Positions 50,562 through 59,908 of a stretch of 64,000 nt of DNA are shown piece after piece (position 1 is the first letter of the stretch; every line of letters starts with the position of its first letter). The position numbers were made by a program, and so were the translations under genes. A model generated the notes under the pieces. That model searched no databases, was not told where the DNA came from, and was given only the letters and a program-made list of their open reading frames with translations. This DNA comes from Affinundibacterium flavidum (GTDB lineage: Bacteria; Pseudomonadota; Gammaproteobacteria; Burkholderiales; Burkholderiaceae_D): assembly GCF_014284175.1 (NCBI RefSeq), contig NZ_JACOGA010000020.1, forward strand, positions 23,439-87,438. The letters run 5' to 3'.

Positions 50562-53252
50562 ATGCGAAAACCAGCGCAAGACATGCCCGTTGCGGCACCC
50601 GTTACGATTTATCGTAAAGATTATATTGCTCCCGGCTTTTGGGTCGATACCGTAGAAATGGGTTTCGATTTGCATCCGCAACGTACTCATGTTGCGACCC
50701 GCATCACGATGCGCCGTAATCATGACAGTGCGGAAAAAGATTTGGTTTTGTTTGGCGAATATATCAAGTTGCTGCAATTGCGCATGAACGGTATGAACTT
50801 GAAAAAATCAGCTTACACCGTGACGAAAGAACGTTTGGTCATCAGCAACGCGCCCGATCAAGTCACGCTGGAAATTGAAACTGCGATTGCTGCCGATAAA
50901 AATACCACGATGTCTGGCCTCTACGTTTCCAACGGCAATTTCTTTACCCAATGCGAAGCTGAAGGTTTCCGTAAGATTACTTACTTCCCGGATCGCCCTG
51001 ATGTCATGGCGAGTTATACCGTGATGTTGCGTGGCGATAAAAAGCTATATCCCGTCTTGCTGTCGAATGGCAATTTGATAGAACAAGGTGATCTCGGCGA
51101 TGGCCGCCACTACGCTAAGTGGGAAGATCCATTTAAAAAGCCATCGTATCTATTCGCCTTAGTCGCCGGTAAGTTGGTTTGCCAAGAAGAAAAATACAAA
51201 CTCAAATCCGGCCGTAAGGTTTTGCTGCAAGTGTGGGTGGAAGAGGGCAATCTCGACAAAACTCAGCATGCGATGGATTCACTCAAAAATAGCATACGTT
51301 GGGATGAGGATCGCTTTGGTCTGGAACTCGATCTCGATCGTTTTATGATCGTTGCCACCAGTGACTTCAATATGGGGGCAATGGAAAACAAGGGTTTGAA
51401 TATTTTCAACACCAAGTATGTGTTGGCCAATTCTCGTGTTGCTACCGACACTGATTACGCTGGCATTGAATCTGTTGTTGGCCACGAATATTTCCACAAT
51501 TGGACTGGCAATCGTGTGACGTGTCGTGACTGGTTTCAATTGTCGTTGAAAGAAGGATTGACGGTATTCCGTGACCAAGAGTTTTCAGGTGATCTGGTTG
51601 GTAACGAGACAGGTCGCGCCGTCAAACGAATTGAAGATGTGCGTGTGCTACGCCAATTGCAATTCCCTGAAGATGCAGGTCCGATGGCACATCCGGTGCG
51701 TCCTGATTCTTTCGTTGAAATCAATAATTTCTACACGGTGACCGTGTATGAAAAAGGCTCAGAAGTCGTACGCATGTATTACACGTTACTTGGTCATGAC
51801 GGTTTCCGTAAAGGCATGGATTTGTATTTCGAGCGGCATGACGGACAAGCTGTGACCTGTGATGATTTCCGCGCGGCGATGGCGGATGCAAATGGGCGCG
51901 ACTTAAAACAATTTGAACGTTGGTATAGCCAGGCAGGTACGCCACGCATCAAAGCTGATGCTAGCTACGACGCGAATGCAAAAACATATACTTTGACACT
52001 GAGTCAATCTTGCCCTAAGACCGCAGGGCAAGCGAAGAAATTGCCTTTCCATATTCCAGTAGCAGTTGGTTTGATTGACGCTAACGGTCAGGATATTGCT
52101 TTGCAATTGCAGGGCGAATCTACCATTAGCACGACCAAAGTTTTGGAATTAAAAGAAGCGAGTCAAAGCTTGGTCTTTACGAATGTGGCCAACGAAGTTA
52201 CTCCTTCGATTTTGCGTAATTTCTCCGCACCTGTGATTTTGGAATTTGATTACAGTGATGAACAACTGGCGCATTTACTGGCACACGATAGCGATCCATT
52301 CTGTCGTTGGGAAGCCGGACAACGTTTGGCGATGCGTCGCTTATTAAAGTTGGTCACTGCAGTTCAACAAGCTGAAGCATTAAGTTTAGATGACTTGTTC
52401 ATCAATGCGCTGCGCAAGACTTTGAATGATCAAGATCTTGACCCGGCATTCCGTGAATTGGTCTTAACTTTGCCATCTGAAGTAATGATTGCGGAAGAAA
52501 TGGCAACGGCTGATCCGCATAGCATCCATATCGCACGTCAATTTGTGCGCTCCACTTTGGCGCAACATTTGAAGGCAGATTTACTGCAAGCCTACCAAGA
52601 TAATTTGACCCCGGGTAAATACAACCCCGATGCAAAATCAGCGGGTAAGCGTGCCCTTAAAAATTGCGCTTTAGCGTATTTGGTGGAATGGCAAGATGCC
52701 GCGACGTATGATCTGGCGCACACGCAGTATCAAGAAGCGGAAAATATGACGGACCGTATCGCTGCGTTAAGCGCGATGCTGCATTGTTCTTCGGCTTTGG
52801 ATAAAGCGCATAGCAAGACACGCAAACAAGTATTGGCGCATTTCTATCAAGAGTTTGACAGCGAAGCCCTGGTCATCGACAAGTGGTTCACGCTGCAAGC
52901 GACAGCTCCAACAGCCGATGTAGAGCAGGTACGCAGCTTGATGCAACTCAAGGCATTTAGCATGAATAATCCAAATCGTGCGCGTAGTTTGATTTTCGCT
53001 TTTTGCAATGCGAATCCAGCGCGCTTCCATGCGGCCGATGGTAGCGGCTATGCACTGTGGGCTGACTGTGTGATCGCTTTGAATAAACTCAATCCACAAG
53101 TCGCAGCTCGCCTGTCACGTAGTATGGATAGATGGACTAAATATCCAAAAGCTAATCAGGCATTGATGAAAGCCGCTTTGCAAAAAGTTGCAGCGACAAA
53201 GAATTTATCGAAGGATGTATTAGAAGTGGTTACGAAAGCTTTAGCGGCATAA
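50562..53252 (+). CDS. pepN: Aminopeptidase N (M1 family)
   Basis: 896 residues. Zinc metallopeptidase that removes N-terminal residues from peptides. GAMEN exopeptidase motif (MGAMENKGLN), zinc ligands His308, His312 and Glu331 with catalytic Glu309 (HEYFHNWTGN, KEGLTVFRDQEF), then a beta-sandwich and an all-helical C-terminal domain as in E. coli PepN. No strong ribosome binding site; single gene. Confidence 0.97.
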   Translation: MRKPAQDMPVAAPVTIYRKDYIAPGFWVDTVEMGFDLHPQRTHVATRITMRRNHDSAEKDLVLFGEYIKLLQLRMNGMNLKKSAYTVTKERLVISNAPDQVTLEIETAIAADKNTTMSGLYVSNGNFFTQCEAEGFRKITYFPDRPDVMASYTVMLRGDKKLYPVLLSNGNLIEQGDLGDGRHYAKWEDPFKKPSYLFALVAGKLVCQEEKYKLKSGRKVLLQVWVEEGNLDKTQHAMDSLKNSIRWDEDRFGLELDLDRFMIVATSDFNMGAMENKGLNIFNTKYVLANSRVATDTDYAGIESVVGHEYFHNWTGNRVTCRDWFQLSLKEGLTVFRDQEFSGDLVGNETGRAVKRIEDVRVLRQLQFPEDAGPMAHPVRPDSFVEINNFYTVTVYEKGSEVVRMYYTLLGHDGFRKGMDLYFERHDGQAVTCDDFRAAMADANGRDLKQFERWYSQAGTPRIKADASYDANAKTYTLTLSQSCPKTAGQAKKLPFHIPVAVGLIDANGQDIALQLQGESTISTTKVLELKEASQSLVFTNVANEVTPSILRNFSAPVILEFDYSDEQLAHLLAHDSDPFCRWEAGQRLAMRRLLKLVTAVQQAEALSLDDLFINALRKTLNDQDLDPAFRELVLTLPSEVMIAEEMATADPHSIHIARQFVRSTLAQHLKADLLQAYQDNLTPGKYNPDAKSAGKRALKNCALAYLVEWQDAATYDLAHTQYQEAENMTDRIAALSAMLHCSSALDKAHSKTRKQVLAHFYQEFDSEALVIDKWFTLQATAPTADVEQVRSLMQLKAFSMNNPNRARSLIFAFCNANPARFHAADGSGYALWADCVIALNKLNPQVAARLSRSMDRWTKYPKANQALMKAALQKVAATKNLSKDVLEVVTKALAA

Positions 53253-53265
53253 GTTCTTGATCTGT

Positions 53266-53286
53266 GTAGGGTGCGCCGTGCGCACC
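53266..53286 (+). repeat. Single arm of the GTAGGGTGCGCC repeat
   Basis: 21 bases identical to 7716-7736, itself partly palindromic (GGTGCGCCGTGCGCACC). Shows the element is dispersed. Confidence 0.65.
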
Positions 53287-53411
53287 AAGACAAATTAAAA
53301 ACCAAATCAAAAACCGAAACAAGCGAAACAATAGTTTAATAGCTTGGACGAAGGTTGATGAATTTGCCGAATAAGAAATTTTATGAGATTTATTTTTAAG
53401 AAGGAAATAAT

Positions 53412-54416
53412 ATGAAACGCATTAGTCTGACCCGTTTTCTGGTCGAAGAGCAAAGGCTCAATAATAATATCCCGGCTGAATTGCGCCTCTTAATTGAAGT
53501 GGTTGCACGCGCTTGTAAGACGATTAGCCATGCAGTAGGCAAGGGCGCGCTAGGTGAAGTCTTGGGTACCGCACACTCAGAAAACGTGCAGGGCGAAGTG
53601 CAAAAGAAACTCGATATTTTATCGAACGAGATTTTGTTAGAAGCTAACGAATGGGGTGGTCATTTAGCGGCGATGGCATCGGAAGAAATGGAAACTATCC
53701 ACCCGATTCCAAACCGTTATCCACAAGGCGAATATCTGCTCTTGTTCGATCCGCTCGATGGCTCTAGTAATATCGACGTTAATGTTTCTATCGGTACGAT
53801 TTTCTCTGTATTGAAAGCACCAGAAGGCTTGCATACACCGACAGAAAAAGACTTCATGCAAAAAGGTAGTCAACAAGTCGCCGCTGGTTATGCTATTTAT
53901 GGCCCACAAACCATGTTGATTTTCACGACCGGCAATGGCGTGAATTGCTTTACTTTAGACCGCGAAATGGGTTCATGGGTGCTGACGGAACGCAATATTC
54001 AAATCCCGGTGGATACGCAAGAATTCGCGATCAATATGTCTAATGTACGTCACTGGTACCCGCCAGTTACACGCTATGTTGATGAAATGCTGGCAGGTAA
54101 AACCGGTCCGCTCAACAAAAACTACAATATGCGCTGGATCGCCTCCATGGTGGCCGACGTGCATCGTATCTTGCATCGCGGCGGCATCTTCATGTACCCA
54201 GCCGACAAGCGTGAACCGGATAAGGCTGGCAAATTGCGTTTGATGTATGAAGCGAATCCTATGTCGATGATCGTTGAACAAGCGGGTGGTGCATCGACCG
54301 ACGGCAAACAACGCATGCTCGATATTCAACCGACTGCTTTGCATCAACGTGTACCGGTGTTTTTGGGTTCTAAGAACGAAGTGGAATTGGTTACTCGCTA
54401 TCATTCAGAAGCGTAA
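53412..54416 (+). CDS. fbp: Fructose-1,6-bisphosphatase class I
   Basis: 334 residues, good ribosome binding site (AAGGAAATAAT ATG). Gluconeogenic and Calvin-type enzyme removing the 1-phosphate. Metal-binding motifs EEMETIHP, LFDPLDGSSNIDVNVSIGTIFSV and the substrate motif KLRLMYEANPMSMIVEQAGG are complete. A strong terminator follows. Confidence 0.97.
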   Translation: MKRISLTRFLVEEQRLNNNIPAELRLLIEVVARACKTISHAVGKGALGEVLGTAHSENVQGEVQKKLDILSNEILLEANEWGGHLAAMASEEMETIHPIPNRYPQGEYLLLFDPLDGSSNIDVNVSIGTIFSVLKAPEGLHTPTEKDFMQKGSQQVAAGYAIYGPQTMLIFTTGNGVNCFTLDREMGSWVLTERNIQIPVDTQEFAINMSNVRHWYPPVTRYVDEMLAGKTGPLNKNYNMRWIASMVADVHRILHRGGIFMYPADKREPDKAGKLRLMYEANPMSMIVEQAGGASTDGKQRMLDIQPTALHQRVPVFLGSKNEVELVTRYHSEA

Positions 54417-54434
54417 ATTAGACTTTATTCTGTG

Positions 54435-54479
54435 AAAAAAAACCACACGTAGGAAAATTCCCAAGTGTGGTTTTTTTTT
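54435..54479 (+). terminator. Terminator of fbp
   Basis: AACCACAC (54441-54448) pairs with GTGTGGTT (54465-54472) and the stem ends in a run of nine T; an A-run precedes it, so it may act both ways. Confidence 0.88.
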
Positions 54480-54565
54480 GAATACTATGATGGTAATTAG
54501 TGTAGATAATTTAAAAGTGAATGTTGATTCAGAAAATTTACAAATTTAGGCGAAAGAGATTTCCC

Positions 54566-55645
54566 ATGAGTGCTTCGTTACATTTTTTCATCGCGGTTTG
54601 CTTGTTTGTTTTTGTACAGTTTGCTAGCGCTGCTGATTCTGCTAAAGGTTTTTTGTTCTCTAACAAAGATTGGGAAGTCGCTTGTGATAATACTAGGACT
54701 TGTCGCGCAGCAGGGTATCATTTCAATGACGATAACATGGCTGTCTCGGTCTTACTAACGAGAATAGCTGGCGCGAAGCAAGTAGTGACGGGTCAGATTA
54801 TGTTAGGTCAATATGGGCAAGAGATGGATGAACTCTTTGCGAAGTTGCCTCAGAATATTAGGTTGAGCATGCATATAGACGGGGTCAAAGTTGGGAGTGT
54901 AGATATAGATCAAAAAAAGAGTTTAGTCGCGAAGTTGGACGAGGAACAGCTCGTCGTTTTAATAAAGGCTTTGCGAAAAAAATCTCGCATTGAGTGGAAA
55001 TTTGCTCACCACATTTGGCGGCTTTCAGGAGTAGGTGCAGCGAGCGTGTTATTGAAAATGGACGAGTTTCAAGGGCGACAAGGAACTAAAGATGCGCTGT
55101 TTCGAACAGGAAATAGGAATGAAGAAAATGTTCTTTCACCATTGCCCATACCAGTTTTTGAGTCGAAATCACCACTGCCTATGCAACCAGAGGATCAGTA
55201 TTTGACAAAAAAATTTGAGAATGAAATACGTCAGTCTTTGATTAATAGCCTAAGAACAAGTGATGACTGTGATTACCTTAGTCACAAAAGTGAATACATT
55301 GACGAGGTAGATGAACCAATTCATATGTTGTATCGCCTTTCGAAGACTCAATTATTGGTTTCGACCCTGTGCTGGCGAGCGAGCTACAATACTGGTAAAG
55401 GATATTGGGTTATCGAAGATACTTTCCCTTTTCGTGCGACGTTGGTGACTGCGAATGGGACTGAAAATTCGCAGTTACAAGTTTCGGCCATACACAAGGG
55501 GAGAGGCTTAGGTGATTGTTGGTCTATGGATGGTTGGATTTGGGATGGGAAACGTTATGTGCATTCGGAATCTTCTACAACAGGAATGTGTCGTTTTATG
55601 GCGCCGGGTGGCGGTTGGATTCTAAGCACCATTGTATCTAGATAA
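54566..55645 (+). CDS. DUF1176-type secreted protein
   Basis: 359 residues from the ATG at 54566 (AAGAGA upstream); fifteen extra codons to 54521 are not supported. Signal peptide 1-23 (FFIAVCLFVFVQFASA). The N-terminal segment KDWEVACDNTRTCRAAGYH is the DUF1176 hallmark, with paired cysteines; later GLGDCWSMDGWIWDGKRYVHSE and TGMCRF repeat the Cys/Trp pattern. Periplasmic, function unknown. More AT-rich than its neighbours. Confidence 0.78.
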   Translation: MSASLHFFIAVCLFVFVQFASAADSAKGFLFSNKDWEVACDNTRTCRAAGYHFNDDNMAVSVLLTRIAGAKQVVTGQIMLGQYGQEMDELFAKLPQNIRLSMHIDGVKVGSVDIDQKKSLVAKLDEEQLVVLIKALRKKSRIEWKFAHHIWRLSGVGAASVLLKMDEFQGRQGTKDALFRTGNRNEENVLSPLPIPVFESKSPLPMQPEDQYLTKKFENEIRQSLINSLRTSDDCDYLSHKSEYIDEVDEPIHMLYRLSKTQLLVSTLCWRASYNTGKGYWVIEDTFPFRATLVTANGTENSQLQVSAIHKGRGLGDCWSMDGWIWDGKRYVHSESSTTGMCRFMAPGGGWILSTIVSR

Positions 55646-55683
55646 TTCTTTGAATCTTAAAAAATGTAGTTAAACACTAATTG

Positions 55684-56604
55684 ATGACCATCGACTACCA
55701 ACAAATCCTCGAAGACATTCATCAAGAAATCCAACCATTGCTCTCTCAAGGCAAGGTTGCGACCTATATTCCCGAGCTCTCCAAAGTCTCGCCACAACAT
55801 TTCGGTATGGCGGTGTATTGTTTGGATGGGCGCAGTTACATGGTAGGTGATGCGCAGCAAAAATTCTCGACGCAAAGTATTACCAAATTGTTTGCCTTAT
55901 CCTTAGCCTTTGAGCGTGAGGGTAATGCGATTTGGAAACGAGTCGGACGTGAACCATCGGGTAATCCATTTAACTCTTTATCACAGCTGGAATACGAACG
56001 CGGAATTCCGCGTAATCCGTTTATTAATGCTGGCGCATTGGTGATCAACGATATCTTGGCGCAGCGTTTTGTACAGGCCGATATTGCGGTCTTGCAGTTC
56101 ATGCGTATGTTGTCGAATGAAGTCAAAATCGATTTTGATCGCGAGGTAGCGATCTCGGAAGAGAAGCATGCGCATAGGAATAGTGCGATTGCGCATTTGA
56201 TGAAAGATTTCGGTAATCTCCATAATCCAGTTGACTCGGTTATCGCTAGTTATTGTCGTCAATGCTCGATCACCATGACGTGTTTAGAGTTGGCGAAGGC
56301 GGGAAGCTTTTTGGCGAATCACGGTACTATTCCCTGGAGTGGTAACAAGATTTTAGACTCAAGTTCGGCGAAACGACTCAATGCCTTGATGCTTACTTGC
56401 GGTACGTATGATGTGGCGGGCGATTTTGCTTTTCGCGTTGGCTTACCCGCCAAGAGCGGTGTGGGCGGCGGCATCTTGGCGCTGGTGCCGGGTGAGTTGG
56501 CCGTCTGTGTTTGGTCGCCCGGACTCGACCCTGCTGGCAATTCTTTGGCTGGTGTCATGGCTTTGGAATTGTTTACGACGATGACGGCGCGGTCGATTTT
56601 TTGA
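55684..56604 (+). CDS. glsA: Glutaminase A
   Basis: 306 residues from the ATG at 55684 (a TTG just before is less likely). Hydrolyses glutamine to glutamate and ammonia; serine-beta-lactamase-like fold with the catalytic pair Ser65 and Lys68 (STQSITK). NPFINAGALV, SYCRQCSITMTC and KSGVGGGILALVPG are family signatures. Single gene, convergent with the M28 peptidase. Confidence 0.95.
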   Translation: MTIDYQQILEDIHQEIQPLLSQGKVATYIPELSKVSPQHFGMAVYCLDGRSYMVGDAQQKFSTQSITKLFALSLAFEREGNAIWKRVGREPSGNPFNSLSQLEYERGIPRNPFINAGALVINDILAQRFVQADIAVLQFMRMLSNEVKIDFDREVAISEEKHAHRNSAIAHLMKDFGNLHNPVDSVIASYCRQCSITMTCLELAKAGSFLANHGTIPWSGNKILDSSSAKRLNALMLTCGTYDVAGDFAFRVGLPAKSGVGGGILALVPGELAVCVWSPGLDPAGNSLAGVMALELFTTMTARSIF

Positions 56605-56630
56605 TCACAACCGTCTCAGTTTTGAATGGC

Positions 56631-58073
56631 CTAAGGCTTCTTTTCGACTATAGGCAGGTAATAGCCTTGAGTACTCAAAGCCTCTGGCGCATTCGCAATT
56701 TCATACGCAATCAATGCCATCACGATGGCTGAATATTGTTGCGCAGTACGAAATGGCAGCACTTTTTCATAGGTATCGAGCACAGTGTGGTGTACTTGCG
56801 CGTAATCAAAATCGGTGCTGCTGATTAAGCGTGGTGTGGGTACCCGTTTTTGCGTAAAGGCGGCATCGTCACTACCACTATTGCCACGAAAAGCTGCTGT
56901 GCTATCGCGCGCTTTGTCGTTAATCACGGCTTCAAATTCAAAGATGGGATGTACACCTTGCAGATCCAGACTCACACGTTCAAAACTACTTTTCCACATA
57001 CCAGGAATGGTGATGCCAGTGATCGCCCCAGGTGCGCTATCACGATTGAGCATCATCAGAATTTTGGGTAAGTCTTTAGCGTGCGATTCCACATAGGCAT
57101 ATGCACCTTTCAAACCTAGTTCCTCGCCCGCAAATCCTAGCATGACGATGCTGCGACGTGGTTTGACGCCAGCTTGTGCCAATAGCCGCATCGCTTCCAT
57201 TACTGTAGCAAAGCCCGCGCCATTATCTGCCGCGCCTGTGCCACCATCAAAGCTATCGAGATGTGCACCGAGCACGATGATTTCATCTGCTTTGTCAGAG
57301 CCGGGGAGTGTGGCGACGACATTATGATAGTTCACAGGGCCGGGATAAAACCAATTGCGGATATCAAATTCTAAGGTAACTTTTTCTCCTTGTTGAATGC
57401 GTTTTTGAATTGCCTGATATTGGCTGGCGGCTAGCTTGATATCGGGTAAGGTCGGTAAATTTTCCCAGCTAGTCGGCGCGCTGGTTGAGATATGTAGCGG
57501 CTCTTCGGCAGACTGTATCGTGCCCAAGGCACCTGCTTCAATTAATTTTTGCGACAATGTTTTAGGTTTGTAAATTAACTCGCCGTCGCGTCCGCCAGCG
57601 CTTTCGCCGGGTATCAATACCCATGCGCTTTTGAATTCTTTCAGGCGCTGTTCTAATTCGGTATTGTTAGCTGGGGCCATCATTGCGATACCAGTTTGTA
57701 CGCCTTTAGTTCCTGATGAGTACGATGGCGTTGCAAAATTTAGTGTTTGTGGCGAAGCACCCCGTAGCCGACCAAACCAGGGGCCGCGATTAAAGCCTAG
57801 CGGCATCTGCCCGGCAACTTCTAACTCTGCCCTCATGCCAACTTGCTTACCCCAATGATTCAATTGATTTGTCGCCCAAGCTGCTGCGTGGGAATACGCA
57901 TCGCTACCAGTAGTGCGCCCGCCGAAGCGATTCGACAAAATATCCAGATGCTGCATCACTTGTGGATCGGTTTTGCCGATTGCGATTATGCGCTGGGCGG
58001 TGGCATCTTGCGCTTGACTCGAGGTGCTGTAGAAGCTAATGTCGATGAAGATTGCAAACAGGAATTTTGTCAT
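56631..58073 (-). CDS. M28-family zinc peptidase, exported
   Basis: 480 residues from the ATG at 58073 (MTKFLFAIFIDISFY); the frame stays open further but there it runs into a repeat element (58112-58380), so the extra 34 residues are probably spurious. Signal peptide 1-21. A protease-associated (PA) insert about 120-230 precedes the co-catalytic zinc domain: GAHLDSFDGGTGAADNGAGFA (His and bridging Asp), GFAGEELGLKGAYAYVE (Glu-Glu catalytic pair), LNRDSAPGA and HHTVLDTYE. It is an aminopeptidase or carboxypeptidase of the periplasm or outside. Confidence 0.88.
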   Translation of the reverse strand: MTKFLFAIFIDISFYSTSSQAQDATAQRIIAIGKTDPQVMQHLDILSNRFGGRTTGSDAYSHAAAWATNQLNHWGKQVGMRAELEVAGQMPLGFNRGPWFGRLRGASPQTLNFATPSYSSGTKGVQTGIAMMAPANNTELEQRLKEFKSAWVLIPGESAGGRDGELIYKPKTLSQKLIEAGALGTIQSAEEPLHISTSAPTSWENLPTLPDIKLAASQYQAIQKRIQQGEKVTLEFDIRNWFYPGPVNYHNVVATLPGSDKADEIIVLGAHLDSFDGGTGAADNGAGFATVMEAMRLLAQAGVKPRRSIVMLGFAGEELGLKGAYAYVESHAKDLPKILMMLNRDSAPGAITGITIPGMWKSSFERVSLDLQGVHPIFEFEAVINDKARDSTAAFRGNSGSDDAAFTQKRVPTPRLISSTDFDYAQVHHTVLDTYEKVLPFRTAQQYSAIVMALIAYEIANAPEALSTQGYYLPIVEKKP

Positions 58074-58406
58074 GGTTTTATTTGATGTGTGTCTACTATT
58101 TAAGTGATCTCGTAGGACGGGTGCAACCCCATAGGCGCTAACTAAATTTTTAATTAATCTAAACCGCATGGACACTAGGTTCCCGCCCTTTCAAGGGGCG
58201 GGTTAGGGTGGGGATGGGGTTAATTTGAGTTAGAAATATCGTCAATTACTCGACTAAAACCCATCCCCATCCCGACCTTCCCCATACAATTGTTAGGGGG
58301 AAGGAGAGAACCTAATCTGCCTGCGGTTTCGCACTATATATTGATTTTGGTTAGCGCCTATGGGGTTGCACCCGCCCTACAATTTTGCATTCTCAACTTG
58401 AAAAAA
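58074..58406. other. Intergenic region filled by a MITE-like element
   Basis: Almost the whole interval between the M28 peptidase start and the next stop codon is the inverted-repeat element listed at 58112-58380. No other gene is supported. Confidence 0.6.
58112..58380. mobile_element. MITE-like element with 31-bp terminal inverted repeats
   Basis: The left end (58112-58142, GTAGGACGGGTGCAACCCCA...) and the right end (58350-58380) are inverted copies with 30 of 31 matches. Nested inside are further inverted segments: AAACCGC/GCGGTTT, AGGTTC/GAACCT and GGGGATGGGGTT facing CCCATCCCCATC, so the 269-base unit folds back along much of its length. No coding capacity, no clear target-site duplication. 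The arms are related to 1713-1837. Confidence 0.7.
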
Positions 58407-59399
58407 TTACTGATCCCGACCAGACAGCGTTTGAATGAAAGCAGGCAACTCGCCCTTATCTCTTGCCGTAATTGCTTTCGTTAATTTAGCTGAGCGCAGA
58501 GTCGGATTCACACCTAGTACTTTTTCATAAGCACGCAGCGCGCCTTCCAAACCAGCGAGATCATAGGCTGTTTGTTTTTCAGCCAGCGTAGGATTATTGA
58601 TTTGAAAGGCAATTGCACTGGCACAAAATTGGAAATAGAGTTGCGCACGCAATTCTGTTGGCGCTGCAGTTTTTAACCAATTAGCGACCGCACCCGTGTT
58701 GAAAGTAAGATCGGGAATGTCAGCAATCCATTGATCTAACCAGACATTGTTTTGCTCAAATACTGACTGTAAATTCTTCTCAGCATCGACTGCAATTTTG
58801 ACGGCACGCGCGCGCTCTTCGGCGGTGGATGGGCCTCGTTCTTGTGGTGCGACGACAGGAATGACTGCGGGTAGACTGGTAGCCGCGGAGCGTGTGCCAT
58901 TCACAGGCTTGGTCGTATCATCGTCATCTGTTCCGCCATCGGCTCGACGCACCTGTCGAGTGCCAATCAGCGTATTGGTTTCTGCATTCAGTGTCCAAAT
59001 GACTTTGACTTCGGTATCGACAGCTTTGCCTTTGCCAGTCGTGTGGGTTCGTATCGTGCTATGCGTGAATACGGCTTGCGCATTTTTTAGTTCTCCTTGC
59101 ATTTCTCGTGTGCTGCGTCCTATACCTTTGTCGTCTAGCCAAACTATATTCGCAGTCAATTGTTGTGGTGCTGCTTTGTTCTTGGGAGCGATCTTCATGA
59201 CGCCATAGCCCATGACATCTTTCTCGTTTTCTGTTCCGATTACCGTTTGAAAATTCCATAGACCGAGCAATGGTGTATTCGTGTTTGTGCTTGTATTCGC
59301 ATTTGTATCCGATTGCGCGTGAGCGATATCCAGAAAACTGACACCGTTAAGAAGTAGCAAGCTTGCGATTATTTTGTATGGAGTTTTTAAGATAGGCAT
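58407..59399 (-). CDS. Secreted protein of unknown function (330 aa)
   Basis: Start chosen at ATG 59399, with AGGAA eight bases upstream. Signal peptide 1-28 (IASLLLLNGVSFLDIAHA). Mature protein: Asn/Thr-rich linker (NANTSTNTNT), a beta-rich domain about 45-165 (LLGLWNFQTVIGTENEKDVMGYGVMKI ... LIGTRQVRRADGG), an acidic Asp-run linker with Thr/Pro, then a helical domain 200-330 with an AYEKVL repeat-like segment. I do not recognise the family. Confidence 0.6.
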   Translation of the reverse strand: MPILKTPYKIIASLLLLNGVSFLDIAHAQSDTNANTSTNTNTPLLGLWNFQTVIGTENEKDVMGYGVMKIAPKNKAAPQQLTANIVWLDDKGIGRSTREMQGELKNAQAVFTHSTIRTHTTGKGKAVDTEVKVIWTLNAETNTLIGTRQVRRADGGTDDDDTTKPVNGTRSAATSLPAVIPVVAPQERGPSTAEERARAVKIAVDAEKNLQSVFEQNNVWLDQWIADIPDLTFNTGAVANWLKTAAPTELRAQLYFQFCASAIAFQINNPTLAEKQTAYDLAGLEGALRAYEKVLGVNPTLRSAKLTKAITARDKGELPAFIQTLSGRDQ

Positions 59400-59908
59400 G
59401 GCGTGTTCCTGATCGAAAGGTAATTGTGTCGAGATTGTGTGAAGCGCGTGCGAAGAGTTGCAGATTCTACGTATGTGCAATTGATTAACTAGCGAATTCA
59501 GACCAAAGCTCGAATACATGGCTTAAGAGGGCAATAACTCGGATAAACGGTGAAATTTGAAAAGTAGGTCAGTTGACCAATGTTGGTGGTGTACCTCAGG
59601 CCAGCTACTTACGTGTAAGAAGGTCTTTAACGCGTTAAATCTGAGGGGCACGATTTGGCTTGAGTTACCAACAGTTCAAATGCCCGGCATCCATTCATCT
59701 CTATTTACATCGTTTTTATTCAAGATGGATCATGCACTTTTCAGTGCTTGCATCGCTTGGCATGCAAATTGCTAAATTCAAAATATTGAAATGCATTGCT
59801 CAGTATGTTGAAAACTCTCTTCTGTGGATGAAATGAGTCGATTCAATATGCCGATCATAAGTCAATCATGCGTTGACAATAAGTCGACAACAAGCCGAGG
59901 AAAATACC
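59400..59908. other. Non-coding region upstream of the decarboxylase gene
   Basis: About 500 bases with no credible ORF. It contains an inverted repeat TTGCAT-CGCTTGGC-ATGCAA (59748-59767), a possible operator for the two following genes, and TTGACA at 59873 with no good -10 at the right distance. Confidence 0.45.

Noticed and set aside
58074..58175. N-terminal extension of the M28 peptidase
   Set aside because: These codons extend through the left arm of the inverted-repeat element; a proper signal peptide begins at ATG 58073.
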